Shown: piece by piece, positions 23,548-35,425 of the stretch
Position numbering within the stretch: position 1 is the stretch's first letter
How the letters are laid out: each line of letters starts with the position of its first letter
DNA from: Coccinella septempunctata
Lineage: Eukaryota > Arthropoda > Insecta > Coleoptera > Coccinellidae
Length of the DNA: 64,000 bases
Assembly: GCF_907165205.1 (NCBI RefSeq)
Contig: NC_058193.1
Location: 5,270,001 to 5,334,000 of the forward strand
Direction: 5' to 3'
Made by a program: the position numbers and the translations under genes
The notes under the pieces: model-generated
What the model was told of the DNA's origin: nothing
What the model saw: only the letters and a program-made list of their open reading frames with translations
Database searches by the model: none

Positions 23548-25068
23548 CACTGCGCAAAAAAATTGACGCACATTATGGAAATCCCAAATTTATTCCACAA
23601 CTGAAGGTGTTCTCAATGATAATTATTTGTACCAGAATTAGGCATGCATATGTTATCCACTTTCAACGGTTTCCTTCAATACAGATGTTTTTTCCCAGCA
23701 GGAATAAAAAAAGATGATATTATCAGATTTTGAATGTAATGGCTCCATTCTAAAATCAGTTGTTCTCGATCAATTCTAGTGATCAATAGTTTTTCTTTCG
23801 TTTTATTTTCTACACTCGATCGCTATGCAACGCGAAACACGCTATTTGACCCAAGAGGAATGTGCCCAAGCGGTAGTTTTGCAAGAAGAAGGGTGGACAT
23901 ACACAAGAATTGCAGAAAAGTTTGGAGTTTCCCATACAAGTGTGTCCAGAATGTTGCAGCGATTCAGGGAGACAGGTATGAATGTCCGAAGAACAGGACA
24001 GGGTAGACCACGGGTAACAACTGCCATTCAAGAACGTTACTTGAGAGTTTCTTCGTTGAGACAACGGTTTGCAACCGCTCGTCTCCTTCAAATTCAGCAT
24101 CAGCAAACTCATGAGGTGCAAATTAGCACTCAGACAATAAGAAATCGCCTCAGAGAGTATGATCTAAGACCTCGTGTCGCGGCAAGGGGCCCAGCTTTTA
24201 CCCCAGCCCATCGAAGGGCGCGTTTGGATTTTGCGAGAGAGCATATCCATTGAGAAGAGGCCGATTGGGAAAGAATTCTCTTCACAGATGAGTCTACCAT
24301 TGTGATCGACGTTCCTTTGTATGCAGACGTCCACATGAAAGATATGCTCAGTGCAATTTCCTGAATACTACTGGTTTCGGGGGAGGATCGATTATGGTAT
24401 GGGGTGGAATATCTTTGACTGCTCGCACAGACCTAGTGGTCATTGATAATGAAGCTATGAATGCTGATAAGTATATAAGGAACATTCTTGAAGAGCATGT
24501 AGTGCCATTTGCCCCATACATTGGTGAAAATTTCATTTTTATGGACGATAATGCCAAACCCCATCGTGCGCGCATCGTTCAGGAGTACCTTGAGGAGGTT
24601 GAAGTTTCTCGAATGGAATGGCCAGCAAGAAGTCCAGATCTCAATCCGATTGAGCAGGTTTGGGACAATCTCAATAGAAGGCTGAGAAGTTCAGAAAATC
24701 ATCCAGCTACTCTTAATGACTTAGGAATCCATCTCGGAGAAATCTGGGAAGGATTAGATCAGAACATTTTAAGATCACTCATTTTGAGTATGAACCGTCG
24801 TTGCCGAGCTGTAATTAACGCAAGGGGTGGAAATACCAAGTATTAAATCACTTATCAGCCTTTCAGTATTTTGAAAATTGTTCATTTCTCTTCTTTCACA
24901 TAAGATTCGGTGAAATCCTGAATTTTGAATTTTTCTTCCATTTAATGTGTCTTGTTCCGTTCAAAACCTTCCCGAGAGAACAAACAAAATTAGTTATAAA
25001 TTCAATGTAGAGTTAACTTTCATTAAAATTGAGATTTTCAGAATGTGCGTTAATTTTTTTGCGCAGTG
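23548..25068 (+). mobile_element. Tc1-type DNA transposon, near full length
   Basis: Terminal inverted repeats CACTGCGCAAAAAAATTGAC (right copy one mismatch over about 27 bp) are flanked by TA at 23546-23547 and 25069-25070. The element is 1521 bp and contains one transposase with few lesions, so it is fairly young. Confidence 0.93.
23825..24846 (+). pseudogene. Tc1 transposase (DD34E), one stop and one frameshift
   Basis: The gene starts MQRETRYLTQEECAQAVVLQ. The paired-type DNA-binding region has IAEKFGVSHTSVSRML followed by an AT-hook-like GQGRPR. The first catalytic Asp is in LFTDES, shortly after an in-frame TGA at 24251-24253. A frame change near 24305 moves reading to the frame that contains WGGIS. 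The second Asp is in MDDNAKPHRA and the Glu in RSPDLNPIEQVWD, 34 residues apart, which is Tc1-family spacing. Translation ends at TAA 24844-24846. Two lesions make it inactive as it stands. Confidence 0.92.
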
Positions 25069-25070
25069 TA

Positions 25071-26030
25071 TAATAATATTAATATAATGATTGTGCATTA
25101 CACTGTGGAATGAAAAGAGGGCTTCAGGCGTTGCTAGAAAAGCTTCATCATCCCCAAAATTTGAATTTCTCAAATATTTGGTCAGGGAGGAAGACGCTGC
25201 TGCATTAAACATTTTTTATGTTTGTGACTTGAAACATGCCGCACAATATCTCTTCTTTCTCCAAATACAGTGCTGAATTCATCCAAAGATTGCGTACATT
25301 TGACTTCAGAATCAATTTTTTTTTTTAAAGAATGGAAATTCTTTTGAAACAACTTTTTTGCACTTTTTTTATGATTCATTTCAAATAATGAGAAAAATAG
25401 TCAATTAAATTCAAGATTTCGACGGATATTTTGACGGACGTTTTCCAGTGACAAACTTCTTGGACGATTGACGTACTGTCCATCACAATGACGGACGTCA
25501 TCTGAATTAAATTTCATTCGAAGGAATTGTTTTTCTTCAAAGAAACCCCTTCTGACCAAAAAGAAATAGAGTACTCTCGATTCGATCAGGCTTCAACTCC
25601 AACCATCGAAAAAACATCGAATCCCAAGCATCTTAACAAACAAACGTTCGCTTCCGACACGTACTTCTCCGAGTAATCCACTCGAGCTGCTCTTATTTGG
25701 CTTAGAATAAATGGGAAATTCATTTGTTGGATTCCCATGCAATAAAATCGAGGAACACTACGTGGGCTGATATATTCGTTTCACCGTTCAAGAAGGTCTG
25801 ATCTAATTTTGCAGTTGAAGAGTTTTGCTTAAGGTCAAAACCTTTGAGAATTCAAAGGTTAGAAATTTTTTATGTATCCATTGATAACTCCAATTGGAAA
25901 AAACACAAAGATAATATACATATACTATAGAAAAAGTGATAAAAGTGATTCATAATAGCCATTATTTGCAGTTTGGCCGAAGTAATGAAAATATTCAAAA
26001 TGTTCAACGCGTATCGCGTGTACAGGATGG
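25071..26030. other. no gene recognised
   Basis: AT-rich sequence. A local run near 25425-25505 repeats TGACGGACGT-like words. No exon is supported. Confidence 0.35.
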
Positions 26031-26032
26031 GC

Positions 26033-27578
26033 AAAATTCGTTGTCTATTGAAGAACTATAGCAGCTAGAGGAAAACGGAGGACACATTTTCGAAATCCTT
26101 CTTCCTGACTATTCCAAATCTGGAAACAGATCCAGCATAACATTAATTTTGAATCACGAACGAAAATTAAGAAATTGTCATTTTTAATGAAGCTGAACAA
26201 CTCGCCTGTTTGAACTTACTTTCGAAATCCGTTGTTACATTCTGCAGGCACTTATTTATTAAGAATTCGGATGTGATATTATTGAATTTTTTGTTCCAGT
26301 CATTTTCGAGATACGACAGGGAATTTTGATTTTTCAAATGTGAACTATAGTGAAAAGTTCATTCATCTTGCTGCAATTTTTTTGCTGCTGATTTCAAAAA
26401 TATATCCCATGTCGCTATTCACATGAATATTACACGAGAAAAAAATTCAATACTTTTTCCTGCTGAATTATAAGTAGGCTAATGGCATTACCATAGCAAC
26501 CGTTGAATATGCATTATCCTTTGTGAACCTGAGCCTCTATGATTGGAATCACGGATTGAAAAATAAAATTTACGGAACAAGAATACAAAATTATGAACAA
26601 TTAAGAAACAGAACGGAAAACGCCCTGAGAGAAGTCACCAGTATTCAAATCGGCAACGCCATATGTAGTGTTAGTTTGGCATGCTTATCTAACGATGGTT
26701 CTCGATTCCAACACTACCGTTCACAGAAGTACCTATTTTTCATCATCTTACATTTTGTTGAAATTATATAAGTGTTTTTTGGATAAATTGCGTGAACCAT
26801 TTGTTCACTCATCATCAGGGGCGAATTTTTTACAACATCACGTACAAGCAAAGGCTACTGAGCCGGAGCTTCTGTGATATCATCTATTTGTTCATGCATT
26901 TTGCTCTATTTTCATTTATATTGTAAATAATTTATGGTAAATAAATATTATTATTATTATAATTATAGTTAACCATCGTTTTTCTATATTACTGACTCTT
27001 TAAGTTTCTTTCATAAATGGAAAAACGATAATTGAATAAATTTTTTTCATGCATGAGAATGTGTTTTATTTTTTTAACCGGAAACGGTGCCTCGTACAGC
27101 AAAAAGTCAAGAAACCGAATTTGCTCCAAATTGAATAAGGATTCAAACAGTAATTTTTTTTGTCGGAAAAACTAGTGGCGTATCATTTTTTTATCTGAAA
27201 ATATTCAGTCTCGCTGCAGTATGGATTCCACTGGTAGAATAGAAAAGAAATGATATTATGCAAAAGTGCTCCTTGATGCTCAAAACCTATGTCTCAAATT
27301 TCATAAAAATATTTCAAGCAGTATAAAAGTTATTGATAAAAAACATTTTTTTTTCTATAATTTTAACACCCCGTATCTCGGAGAGGAAACATTTCTCGAC
27401 ATATGTTCATATGACAAACTACGACTTATTTTTGATGTAGAATACGTGGTTGAAATTTCTTGGTTACGATCTGGACCATCCTGTAGTTCACATTTGAAAA
27501 ACCAGTAATCCCTGTCGTACCTCGAAAATAGCTGGATCAAAAAATTTTTTGATATCACATTCAAATTCCTCATAATAA
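26033..27578. mobile_element. foldback element, truncated at its right end (same family as 56431-59548)
   Basis: A TA at 26031-26032 precedes CAGGATGGGCAAAATTCG. The left arm to about 26400 matches 56431-56860. Interior sequence near 26440-26590 matches 58558-58680. The right-arm piece at about 27485-27578 matches 59215-59300, then stops abruptly where the dispersed repeat begins. Frames inside do not correspond to known proteins. Confidence 0.75.
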
Positions 27579-28500
27579 GCACTCGCTTGAGGAGAGTTAA
27601 TGTTCGTTATCTTCTTTGGCTTACATCATTTGTAGATTTCAAAAATATTAACCCGAAGATGAAATGCTTATGATGCAGTGGTTGGGAATGGGTATCTCCT
27701 GAAGGAATCAACAGATAATTATAAGAATGTTGAATTCTTCAACAAAAATCATCTTGCATCAATATAAGTAAAAGGAGTTGAAGGAAGTTTCAAGTTAAGA
27801 TGCAACTTCACCGTTGAACAAAAATTTCACATGAATAAACAAGTAACAGGGCAACTTGCGCGTATTTGTGGCTGTTCATCTTAATACATTGATGTAATTA
27901 TAATAATTAGGTATTTATTAGTACCTTAAGACATTTACATTGTATAGGACAAGTCCAATGAAAAATAGAAAAATCCATTTTAGGGAACCTATTCTCCGAT
28001 GACATTTATCGAAAATCCTGTAGTATACTTTTCGCATTAATTCACTCAAAAATAAAATTCTCAAATACTACCACTTTTTTGGGTCTTCCAATAGAAGGAA
28101 ATTCTTTGTCATACTCTTCATTCACAATCTTTCTGATTGTGGAAATATTCAGCTGAAATATAAGTCTTTTAGATTCAGATGAAACATTATATAAATTCTC
28201 TTACATTGAATATGTTCGCTATCGTCTGACGTATTGTGGATTTTAGAATATCAGGGTATAACTATTTGAATGAGCGGACCTGAATTCTAAATAGCACTTC
28301 CTGAAACCCTGTTCCTTTTTTCAATCACTTTCGGCATTTTCGAATTTTCGTAATAAAAATTGATATTAGTTGTGGCAACGGCGTTATGACATTAACGACA
28401 TTTCATGATTGCCAACCTAACTTAGTTCTAGTTACAAAAACTTGAGAAAATTATTTCATGGCCAACCGACTGCTAAAATAAATTTGAATGAAGTATAGAG
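27579..28500 (-). repeat. dispersed ~0.9-kb repeat, copy in unit 1
   Basis: Reverse-oriented copy of the family at 18336-19300, ending with GGCCAACCGACTGCTAAAAT near 28462. The second duplicate is at 31747-32668. 28500-28800 shows nothing I recognise. Confidence 0.75.
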
Positions 28501-28824
28501 AACATATTCGAGTTGTGACATTTTGAGTAAATCACATTGATATCGTTCCCTATAATATCTGAAAGAATGTGTGTAGCTGGTGGAAGTAGTAGTACATATA
28601 CTCTACTCAATTCACCCGCTAGGTACTACGAAAATCAATGCGACATACAAATAAAATAATTATTTGGGAAGCTCCTGAATACTTCTATGTTCGATTAGCC
28701 ATGACAATAATGCATTAATAGGAAATTAACCAATAAAATGATTCATTAACAGCTAATTTCGTGTACGTTAATCAGTGCTATTATCAAGAGGTCGGCGGAA
28801 AAATATATTGTGAGGCGAAGAACG

Positions 28825-30120
28825 ATGGTTGGAGATTTTATATGCATAGAATGCGGAAAAACCATCGGTAAAAGCGACTATAAGATCCAGTGCCAGAGTG
28901 GATGCAATGGTTTGGCACATTTAGGATGTACAGGCTGGGCAAATTTCGATGTTTTTGCACTACAGCTTTTAAACCAGAGGAGATTTCGAAAGAAATTTAT
29001 ATCTCCGCTAAAACTGATGATAGAGCTCTGAAATTAAAACATTATATAGGCACTTTTTTAGTAGAATCCAGTGGCGTGCTTGCCTTTTTTGCAGGATTTT
29101 TAATTACGAAGCTATGACCCAAAGTTAGTTTTTTTTCAATGGGAACACTATATTTCTGTGCAATTTCTTGAAAGCTCAATTTTTACTGATTTCAAAAATA
29201 TATAATATAATATGGTTCGTATCAATATAAATGATAGAAAATTGTCAGAAACCTTTTTTCTCAATATTTCCATGGTTTCAACTTTTCACGAGCACAGAAA
29301 AATAGAGCTTCCTATAACAAAAGCAGTCTCCTTCCGGCAATGTCATTCTTTCTATGCTTTTCACCAATTTTTACAAAATTTAAATTTTTGAGAAATTGAC
29401 TAAGAAGCATATAAATGTGAGGGCTAATAGAAGGAGACTGTGGTAATCATAAGATGATACATTTTTCTATTCTCATCTGAAGTAGAAACCATAGAAAAAT
29501 TGAGAAAAAAGGTTTTTGACCATTTTCTATTATTCATATTGATATAAACCATATGATGTTATATATTTTTGAAATCAGTCGAAATTAAGCTTTCAAAAAA
29601 TTGAACAGAAATCTAGTGTTCCCTTCTAAAAAAACCTAACTTTGGGTCGTAGCTTCGTAATTAAAAATCCTGCAAAAAAAGAAAGCACGCCACTGGATTC
29701 TACTAAAAAAAGTGCCTGTTTAATGTTTCAATTTCAGAGCTCTATCATCAGTACTAGCGGAGATATAAATTTATTTCGAAATCGCCATTATTCCAATTTA
29801 CGCTTATAACTCGAAAACAAAAGAAGGTAGCCAAAAATGACTACTACTCTTGTTAGTTTCTCCGAAAAAGAGAACGAGAATGGGGTATCAGATTTTGTCT
29901 ATCTCCTCTGGTGTAAAAGCTGTAGTGCTAAAGCATCGAAATTTGCCCACTCTGTACAGACGTCAAAAAGGAGGATATTAAGAAAAAAAGGAATGATTTG
30001 GAGTGTCCGAAATGTAAAAAACCGGATAACAATATGAGTTCTGACGATGACATGCTGAATGAAATAGTTGGAAAAATTGGAAAGAGAAATAGTTTTTTGA
30101 GGGTGTGGAAAACCCGATGA
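28825..30120 (+). pseudogene. LINE ORF1-like PHD-finger protein interrupted by a foldback element
   Basis: From ATG 28825 the frame gives FICIECGKTIG, IQCQSGCNGLAHLGC, then breaks at 28930. After the 1024-bp insert the same reading resumes as DVKKEDIKKKRNDLECPKCK and runs to a TGA at 30118-30120. Together the Cys and His residues follow a PHD order (CxxC, CxxxC, HxxC, CxxC). PHD fingers occur in ORF1 proteins of some insect LINEs, where the role is presumed nucleic-acid or chromatin binding. The insert sits on one TA, and its removal with one TA restores the frame. This copy is cut off at the duplication junction. Confidence 0.7.
28931..29954. mobile_element. foldback element inserted in the PHD ORF, unit 1
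   Basis: Ends CAGGCTGGGCAAATTTCGATG and its inverse, with TA at 28929-28930 and 29955-29956. It is the same family as 2762-3904, with similar arms of several hundred bases. Confidence 0.9.
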
Positions 30121-31746
30121 GGAGAACAAGGTATGAGCAATGTTCAAAAAAACTGATGTAAGATGATCGTAGACCTAGAAGAAGCGGTGTCTTTTGATAG
30201 GTAGTGGAGTGGTGGACGATATGAGGAAGGTTATGGAAGATATGAAAGGACACATTTTCGAAATCCTTCTTCCTGACTATTCCAAATCTGGAAACAGATC
30301 CAGCATAACATTAATTTTGAATCACGAACGAAAATTAAGAAATTGTCATTTTTAATGAAGCTGAACAACTCGCCTGTTTGAACTTACTTTCGAAATCCGT
30401 TGTTACATTCTGCAGGCACTTATTTATTAAGAATTCGGATGTGATATTATTGAATTTTTTGTTCCAGTCATTTTCGAGATACGACAGGGAATTTTGATTT
30501 TTCAAATGTGAACTATAGTGAAAAGTTCATTCATCTTGCTGCAATTTTTTTGCTGCTGATTTCAAAAATATATCCCATGTCGCTATTCACATGAATATTA
30601 CACGAGAAAAAAATTCAATACTTTTTCCTGCTGAATTATAAGTAGGCTAATGGCATTACCATAGCAACCGTTGAATATGCATTATCCTTTGTGAACCTGA
30701 GCCTCTATGATTGGAATCACGGATTGAAAAATAAAATTTACGGAACAAGAATACAAAATTATGAACAATTAAGAAACAGAACGGAAAACGCCCTGAGAGA
30801 AGTCACCAGTATTCAAATCGGCAACGCCATATGTAGTGTTAGTTTGGCATGCTTATCTAACGATGGTTCTCGATTCCAACACTACCGTTCACAGAAGTAC
30901 CTATTTTTCATCATCTTACATTTTGTTGAAATTATATAAGTGTTTTTTGGATAAATTGCGTGAACCATTTGTTCACTCATCATCAGGGGCGAATTTTTTA
31001 CAACATCACGTACAAGCAAAGGCTACTGAGCCGGAGCTTCTGTGATATCATCTATTTGTTCATGCATTTTGCTCTATTTTCATTTATATTGTAAATAATT
31101 TATGGTAAATAAATATTATTATTATTATAATTATAGTTAACCATCGTTTTTCTATATTACTGACTCTTTAAGTTTCTTTCATAAATGGAAAAACGATAAT
31201 TGAATAAATTTTTTTCATGCATGAGAATGTGTTTTATTTTTTTAACCGGAAACGGTGCCTCGTACAGCAAAAAGTCAAGAAACCGAATTTGCTCCAAATT
31301 GAATAAGGATTCAAACAGTAATTTTTTTTGTCGGAAAAACTAGTGGCGTATCATTTTTTTATCTGAAAATATTCAGTCTCGCTGCAGTATGGATTCCACT
31401 GGTAGAATAGAAAAGAAATGATATTATGCAAAAGTGCTCCTTGATGCTCAAAACCTATGTCTCAAATTTCATAAAAATATTTCAAGCAGTATAAAAGTTA
31501 TTGATAAAAAACATTTTTTTTTCTATAATTTTAACACCCCGTATCTCGGAGAGGAAACATTTCTCGACATATGTTCATATGACAAACTACGACTTATTTT
31601 TGATGTAGAATACGTGGTTGAAATTTCTTGGTTACGATCTGGACCATCCTGTAGTTCACATTTGAAAAACCAGTAATCCCTGTCGTACCTCGAAAATAGC
31701 TGGATCAAAAAATTTTTTGATATCACATTCAAATTCCTCATAATAA

Positions 31747-32668
31747 GCACTCGCTTGAGGAGAGTTAATGTTCGTTATCTTCTTTGGCTTACATCATTTG
31801 TAGATTTCAAAAATATTAACCCGAAGATGAAATGCTTATGATGCAGTGGTTGGGAATGGGTATCTCCTGAAGGAATCAACAGATAATTATAAGAATGTTG
31901 AATTCTTCAACAAAAATCATCTTGCATCAATATAAGTAAAAGGAGTTGAAGGAAGTTTCAAGTTAAGATGCAACTTCACCGTTGAACAAAAATTTCACAT
32001 GAATAAACAAGTAACAGGGCAACTTGCGCGTATTTGTGGCTGTTCATCTTAATACATTGATGTAATTATAATAATTAGGTATTTATTAGTACCTTAAGAC
32101 ATTTACATTGTATAGGACAAGTCCAATGAAAAATAGAAAAATCCATTTTAGGGAACCTATTCTCCGATGACATTTATCGAAAATCCTGTAGTATACTTTT
32201 CGCATTAATTCACTCAAAAATAAAATTCTCAAATACTACCACTTTTTTGGGTCTTCCAATAGAAGGAAATTCTTTGTCATACTCTTCATTCACAATCTTT
32301 CTGATTGTGGAAATATTCAGCTGAAATATAAGTCTTTTAGATTCAGATGAAACATTATATAAATTCTCTTACATTGAATATGTTCGCTATCGTCTGACGT
32401 ATTGTGGATTTTAGAATATCAGGGTATAACTATTTGAATGAGCGGACCTGAATTCTAAATAGCACTTCCTGAAACCCTGTTCCTTTTTTCAATCACTTTC
32501 GGCATTTTCGAATTTTCGTAATAAAAATTGATATTAGTTGTGGCAACGGCGTTATGACATTAACGACATTTCATGATTGCCAACCTAACTTAGTTCTAGT
32601 TACAAAAACTTGAGAAAATTATTTCATGGCCAACCGACTGCTAAAATAAATTTGAATGAAGTATAGAG
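31747..32668 (-). repeat. dispersed ~0.9-kb repeat, copy in unit 2
   Basis: Duplicate of 27579-28500 at +4168, with no difference noticed. Confidence 0.75.
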
Positions 32669-32992
32669 AACATATTCGAGTTGTGACATTTTGAGTAAAT
32701 CACATTGATATCGTTCCCTATAATATCTGAAAGAATGTGTGTAGCTGGTGGAAGTAGTAGTACATATACTCTACTCAATTCACCCGCTAGGTACTACGAA
32801 AATCAATGCGACATACAAATAAAATAATTATTTGGGAAGCTCCTGAATACTTCTATGTTCGATTAGCCATGACAATAATGCATTAATAGGAAATTAACCA
32901 ATAAAATGATTCATTAACAGCTAATTTCGTGTACGTTAATCAGTGCTATTATCAAGAGGTCGGCGGAAAAATATATTGTGAGGCGAAGAACG

Positions 32993-34288
32993 ATGGTTGG
33001 AGATTTTATATGCATAGAATGCGGAAAAACCATCGGTAAAAGCGACTATAAGATCCAGTGCCAGAGTGGATGCAATGGTTTGGCACATTTAGGATGTACA
33101 GGCTGGGCAAATTTCGATGTTTTTGCACTACAGCTTTTAAACCAGAGGAGATTTCGAAAGAAATTTATATCTCCGCTAAAACTGATGATAGAGCTCTGAA
33201 ATTAAAACATTATATAGGCACTTTTTTAGTAGAATCCAGTGGCGTGCTTGCCTTTTTTGCAGGATTTTTAATTACGAAGCTATGACCTAAAGTTAGTTTT
33301 TTTTCAATGGGAACACTATATTTCTGTGCAATTTCTTGAAAGCTCAATTTTTACTGATTTCAAAAATATATAATATAATATGGTTCGTATCAATATAAAT
33401 GATAGAAAATTGTCAGAAACCTTTTTTCTCAATATTTCCATGGTTTCAACTTTTCACGAGCACAGAAAAATAGAGCTTCCTATAACAAAAGCAGTCTCCT
33501 TCCGGCAATGTCATTCTTTCTATGCTTTTCACCAATTTTTACAAAATTTAAATTTTTGAGAAATTGACTAAGAAGCATATAAATGTGAGGGCTAATAGAA
33601 GGAGACTGTGGTAATCATAAGATGATACATTTTTCTATTCTCATCTGAAGTAGAAACCATAGAAAAATTGAGAAAAAAGGTTTTTGACCATTTTCTATTA
33701 TTCATATTGATATAAACCATATGATGTTATATATTTTTGAAATCAGTCGAAATTAAGCTTTCAAAAAATTGAACAGAAATCTAGTGTTCCCTTCTAAAAA
33801 AACCTAACTTTGGGTCGTAGCTTCGTAATTAAAAATCCTGCAAAAAAAGAAAGCACGCCACTGGATTCTACTAAAAAAAGTGCCTGTTTAATGTTTCAAT
33901 TTCAGAGCTCTATCATCAGTACTAGCGGAGATATAAATTTATTTCGAAATCGCCATTATTCCAATTTACGCTTATAACTCGAAAACAAAAGAAGGTAGCC
34001 AAAAATGACTACTACTCTTGTTAGTTTCTCCGAAAAAGAGAACGAGAATGGGGTATCAGATTTTGTCTATCTCCTCTGGTGTAAAAGCTGTAGTGCTAAA
34101 GCATCGAAATTTGCCCACTCTGTACAGACGTCAAAAAGGAGGATATTAAGAAAAAAAGGAATGATTTGGAGTGTCCGAAATGTAAAAAACCGGATAACAA
34201 TATGAGTTCTGACGATGACATGCTGAATGAAATAGTTGGAAAAATTGGAAAGAGAAATAGTTTTTTGAGGGTGTGGAAAACCCGATGA
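32993..34288 (+). pseudogene. LINE ORF1-like PHD-finger protein, copy 2
   Basis: Duplicate of 28825-30120, with the same interruption at the same TA. In this unit the following coiled-coil region of ORF1 is still attached at 34395-34609, after a stop and frame changes. Confidence 0.7.
33099..34122. mobile_element. foldback element inserted in the PHD ORF, unit 2
   Basis: Duplicate of 28931-29954. The one base difference I noticed between the units (position 33288) is inside this element. Confidence 0.9.
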
Positions 34289-34394
34289 GGAGAACAAGGT
34301 ATGAGCAATGTTCAAAAAAACTGATGTAAGATGATCGTAGACCTAGAAGAAGCGGTGTCTTTTGATAGGTAGTGGAGTGGTGGACGATATGAGG

Positions 34395-34609
34395 AAGGTT
34401 ATGGAAGATATGAAAGGACGACATAGGAACTCAGAAGAAAACAAGAAAACATGAAGGCAGAGGTCTCGGCAGAGATGGATAAGATGAAGAAAGAATTGAA
34501 TGATCTGAAGGAACAAGCTTACCTGAATGCAACTCTGGCAGACGCCCAATCAAGAAGAACGAGTATTGTTTTGGTAAACCTATTGAACAAGGAGGAAATC
34601 ATAGATTAA
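34395..34609 (+). pseudogene. ORF1 coiled-coil segment
   Basis: A frame from ATG 34451 gives MKAEVSAEMDKMKKELNDLK and continues into SRRTSIVLVNL before TAA at 34607-34609. The Leu/Met heptad pattern looks like the coiled coil that follows the zinc finger in LINE ORF1 proteins, and VLVNL could open an RNA-binding fold. A preceding short frame (VDDMRKVMEDMKGRHRNSEE) belongs to the same region. Confidence 0.5.
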
Positions 34610-35425
34610 TAAAACAGGAGATAGAGCATCTCGACAAAAACGCATTCACAAAAAACTGCCATAAATATGAATTTGGATTTCTTGGGTGGGGGAACTGGAC
34701 AGGGGCGGATTCAGAACTAGTCACACTGTGAATATTTCAGATAGTCGGCAATAATTTTATATCGAATGGAAATATGTATGTTTCAATGCAAAGATTTCAA
34801 GTATTTTTCTAATGACAACTAATCGAAGGGATGTAGAAGTAATAATACCAAAACACAAGTATATACTGAGAAGCAAAAATTACTTTTATCAAATAAATTC
34901 CCTTCAAAATGGTTAATTCTCAGATCAATAGAAGTGGAAGCAGCTGAATTTCATGGAATTTGTATAATGAGAATCTAAAAGAGTTTATTCCATGATGAGA
35001 TCCTCAAGTCTTTTTAACACATTTTGGAGAATGAAAAAGTAATGTAATACCAATGATTGTAAAATCAGAAATGATTTCTTATTGCATACAGTTACCCATA
35101 AAAGAATATCCCTCAATTCTAGATGAAGCATCATTTTTTTTCCTTTTATGGGCAGTTTTAAATTGAATTGAGTTATATTGCTTATAAACTAATAAGCAGT
35201 ATTTTGAACTTTCATTTTCAGCAACTCAAATACTTCAACAACCTGCTCCCCCTTCAAATTTTTATACCTCGAAAGTACTTTTGGGTGTTGAAGTGCATCA
35301 TAATTAAGAGCTCTTTTCAAGAAATTGTAAGCTTTAACTCAATAATAATGTAACTTTAGAGGAAATTGTTTGAAGTCATTGCCATATTTATATTTTTTAT
35401 GCGTGCAGCTGTCTTCGAAGAAATT
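34610..35425. other. no gene recognised
   Basis: AT-rich DNA downstream (3') of the minus-strand gene at 35426-36387. No motif or repeat recognised. Confidence 0.35.

Larger units (their letters stand above)
26079..30246. repeat. tandem duplication, unit 1 (4168 bp)
   Basis: Every segment compared reappears 4168 bp downstream. The pentamer AGGAC is present at 26079-26083, 30247-30251 and 34415-34419, which marks the junctions and implies microhomology or slippage at the breakpoint. I noticed a single difference (C at 29120, T at 33288), though I could not compare every base. The unit joins the foldback arm at its left edge to the middle of a LINE ORF1 at its right edge. Confidence 0.95.
30247..34414. 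repeat. tandem duplication, unit 2 (4168 bp)
   Basis: Near-identical copy of 26079-30246, starting within the foldback arm at GGACACATTTTCG. All frames and repeats of unit 1 recur at +4168. Beyond 34419 the sequence is unique and continues the ORF1 reading, so unit 2 keeps the original right-hand context and unit 1 keeps the original left-hand context. Confidence 0.95.

Noticed and set aside
23389..23604. 71-codon frame rich in NSWQF
   Set aside because: It is the translation of the 10-bp minisatellite.
26523..26771. 82-codon frame duplicated at 30691
   Set aside because: Its identity comes from the tandem duplication, and the region is foldback-element interior with related non-coding sequence at 58.6 kb.
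29019..29041. CTGATGA followed by GAAA (also at 33187 and inverted near 3700) inside foldback elements
   Set aside because: The nine bases between are TAGAGCTCT, which cannot form stem II with a loop, and no stem I pairs around it.
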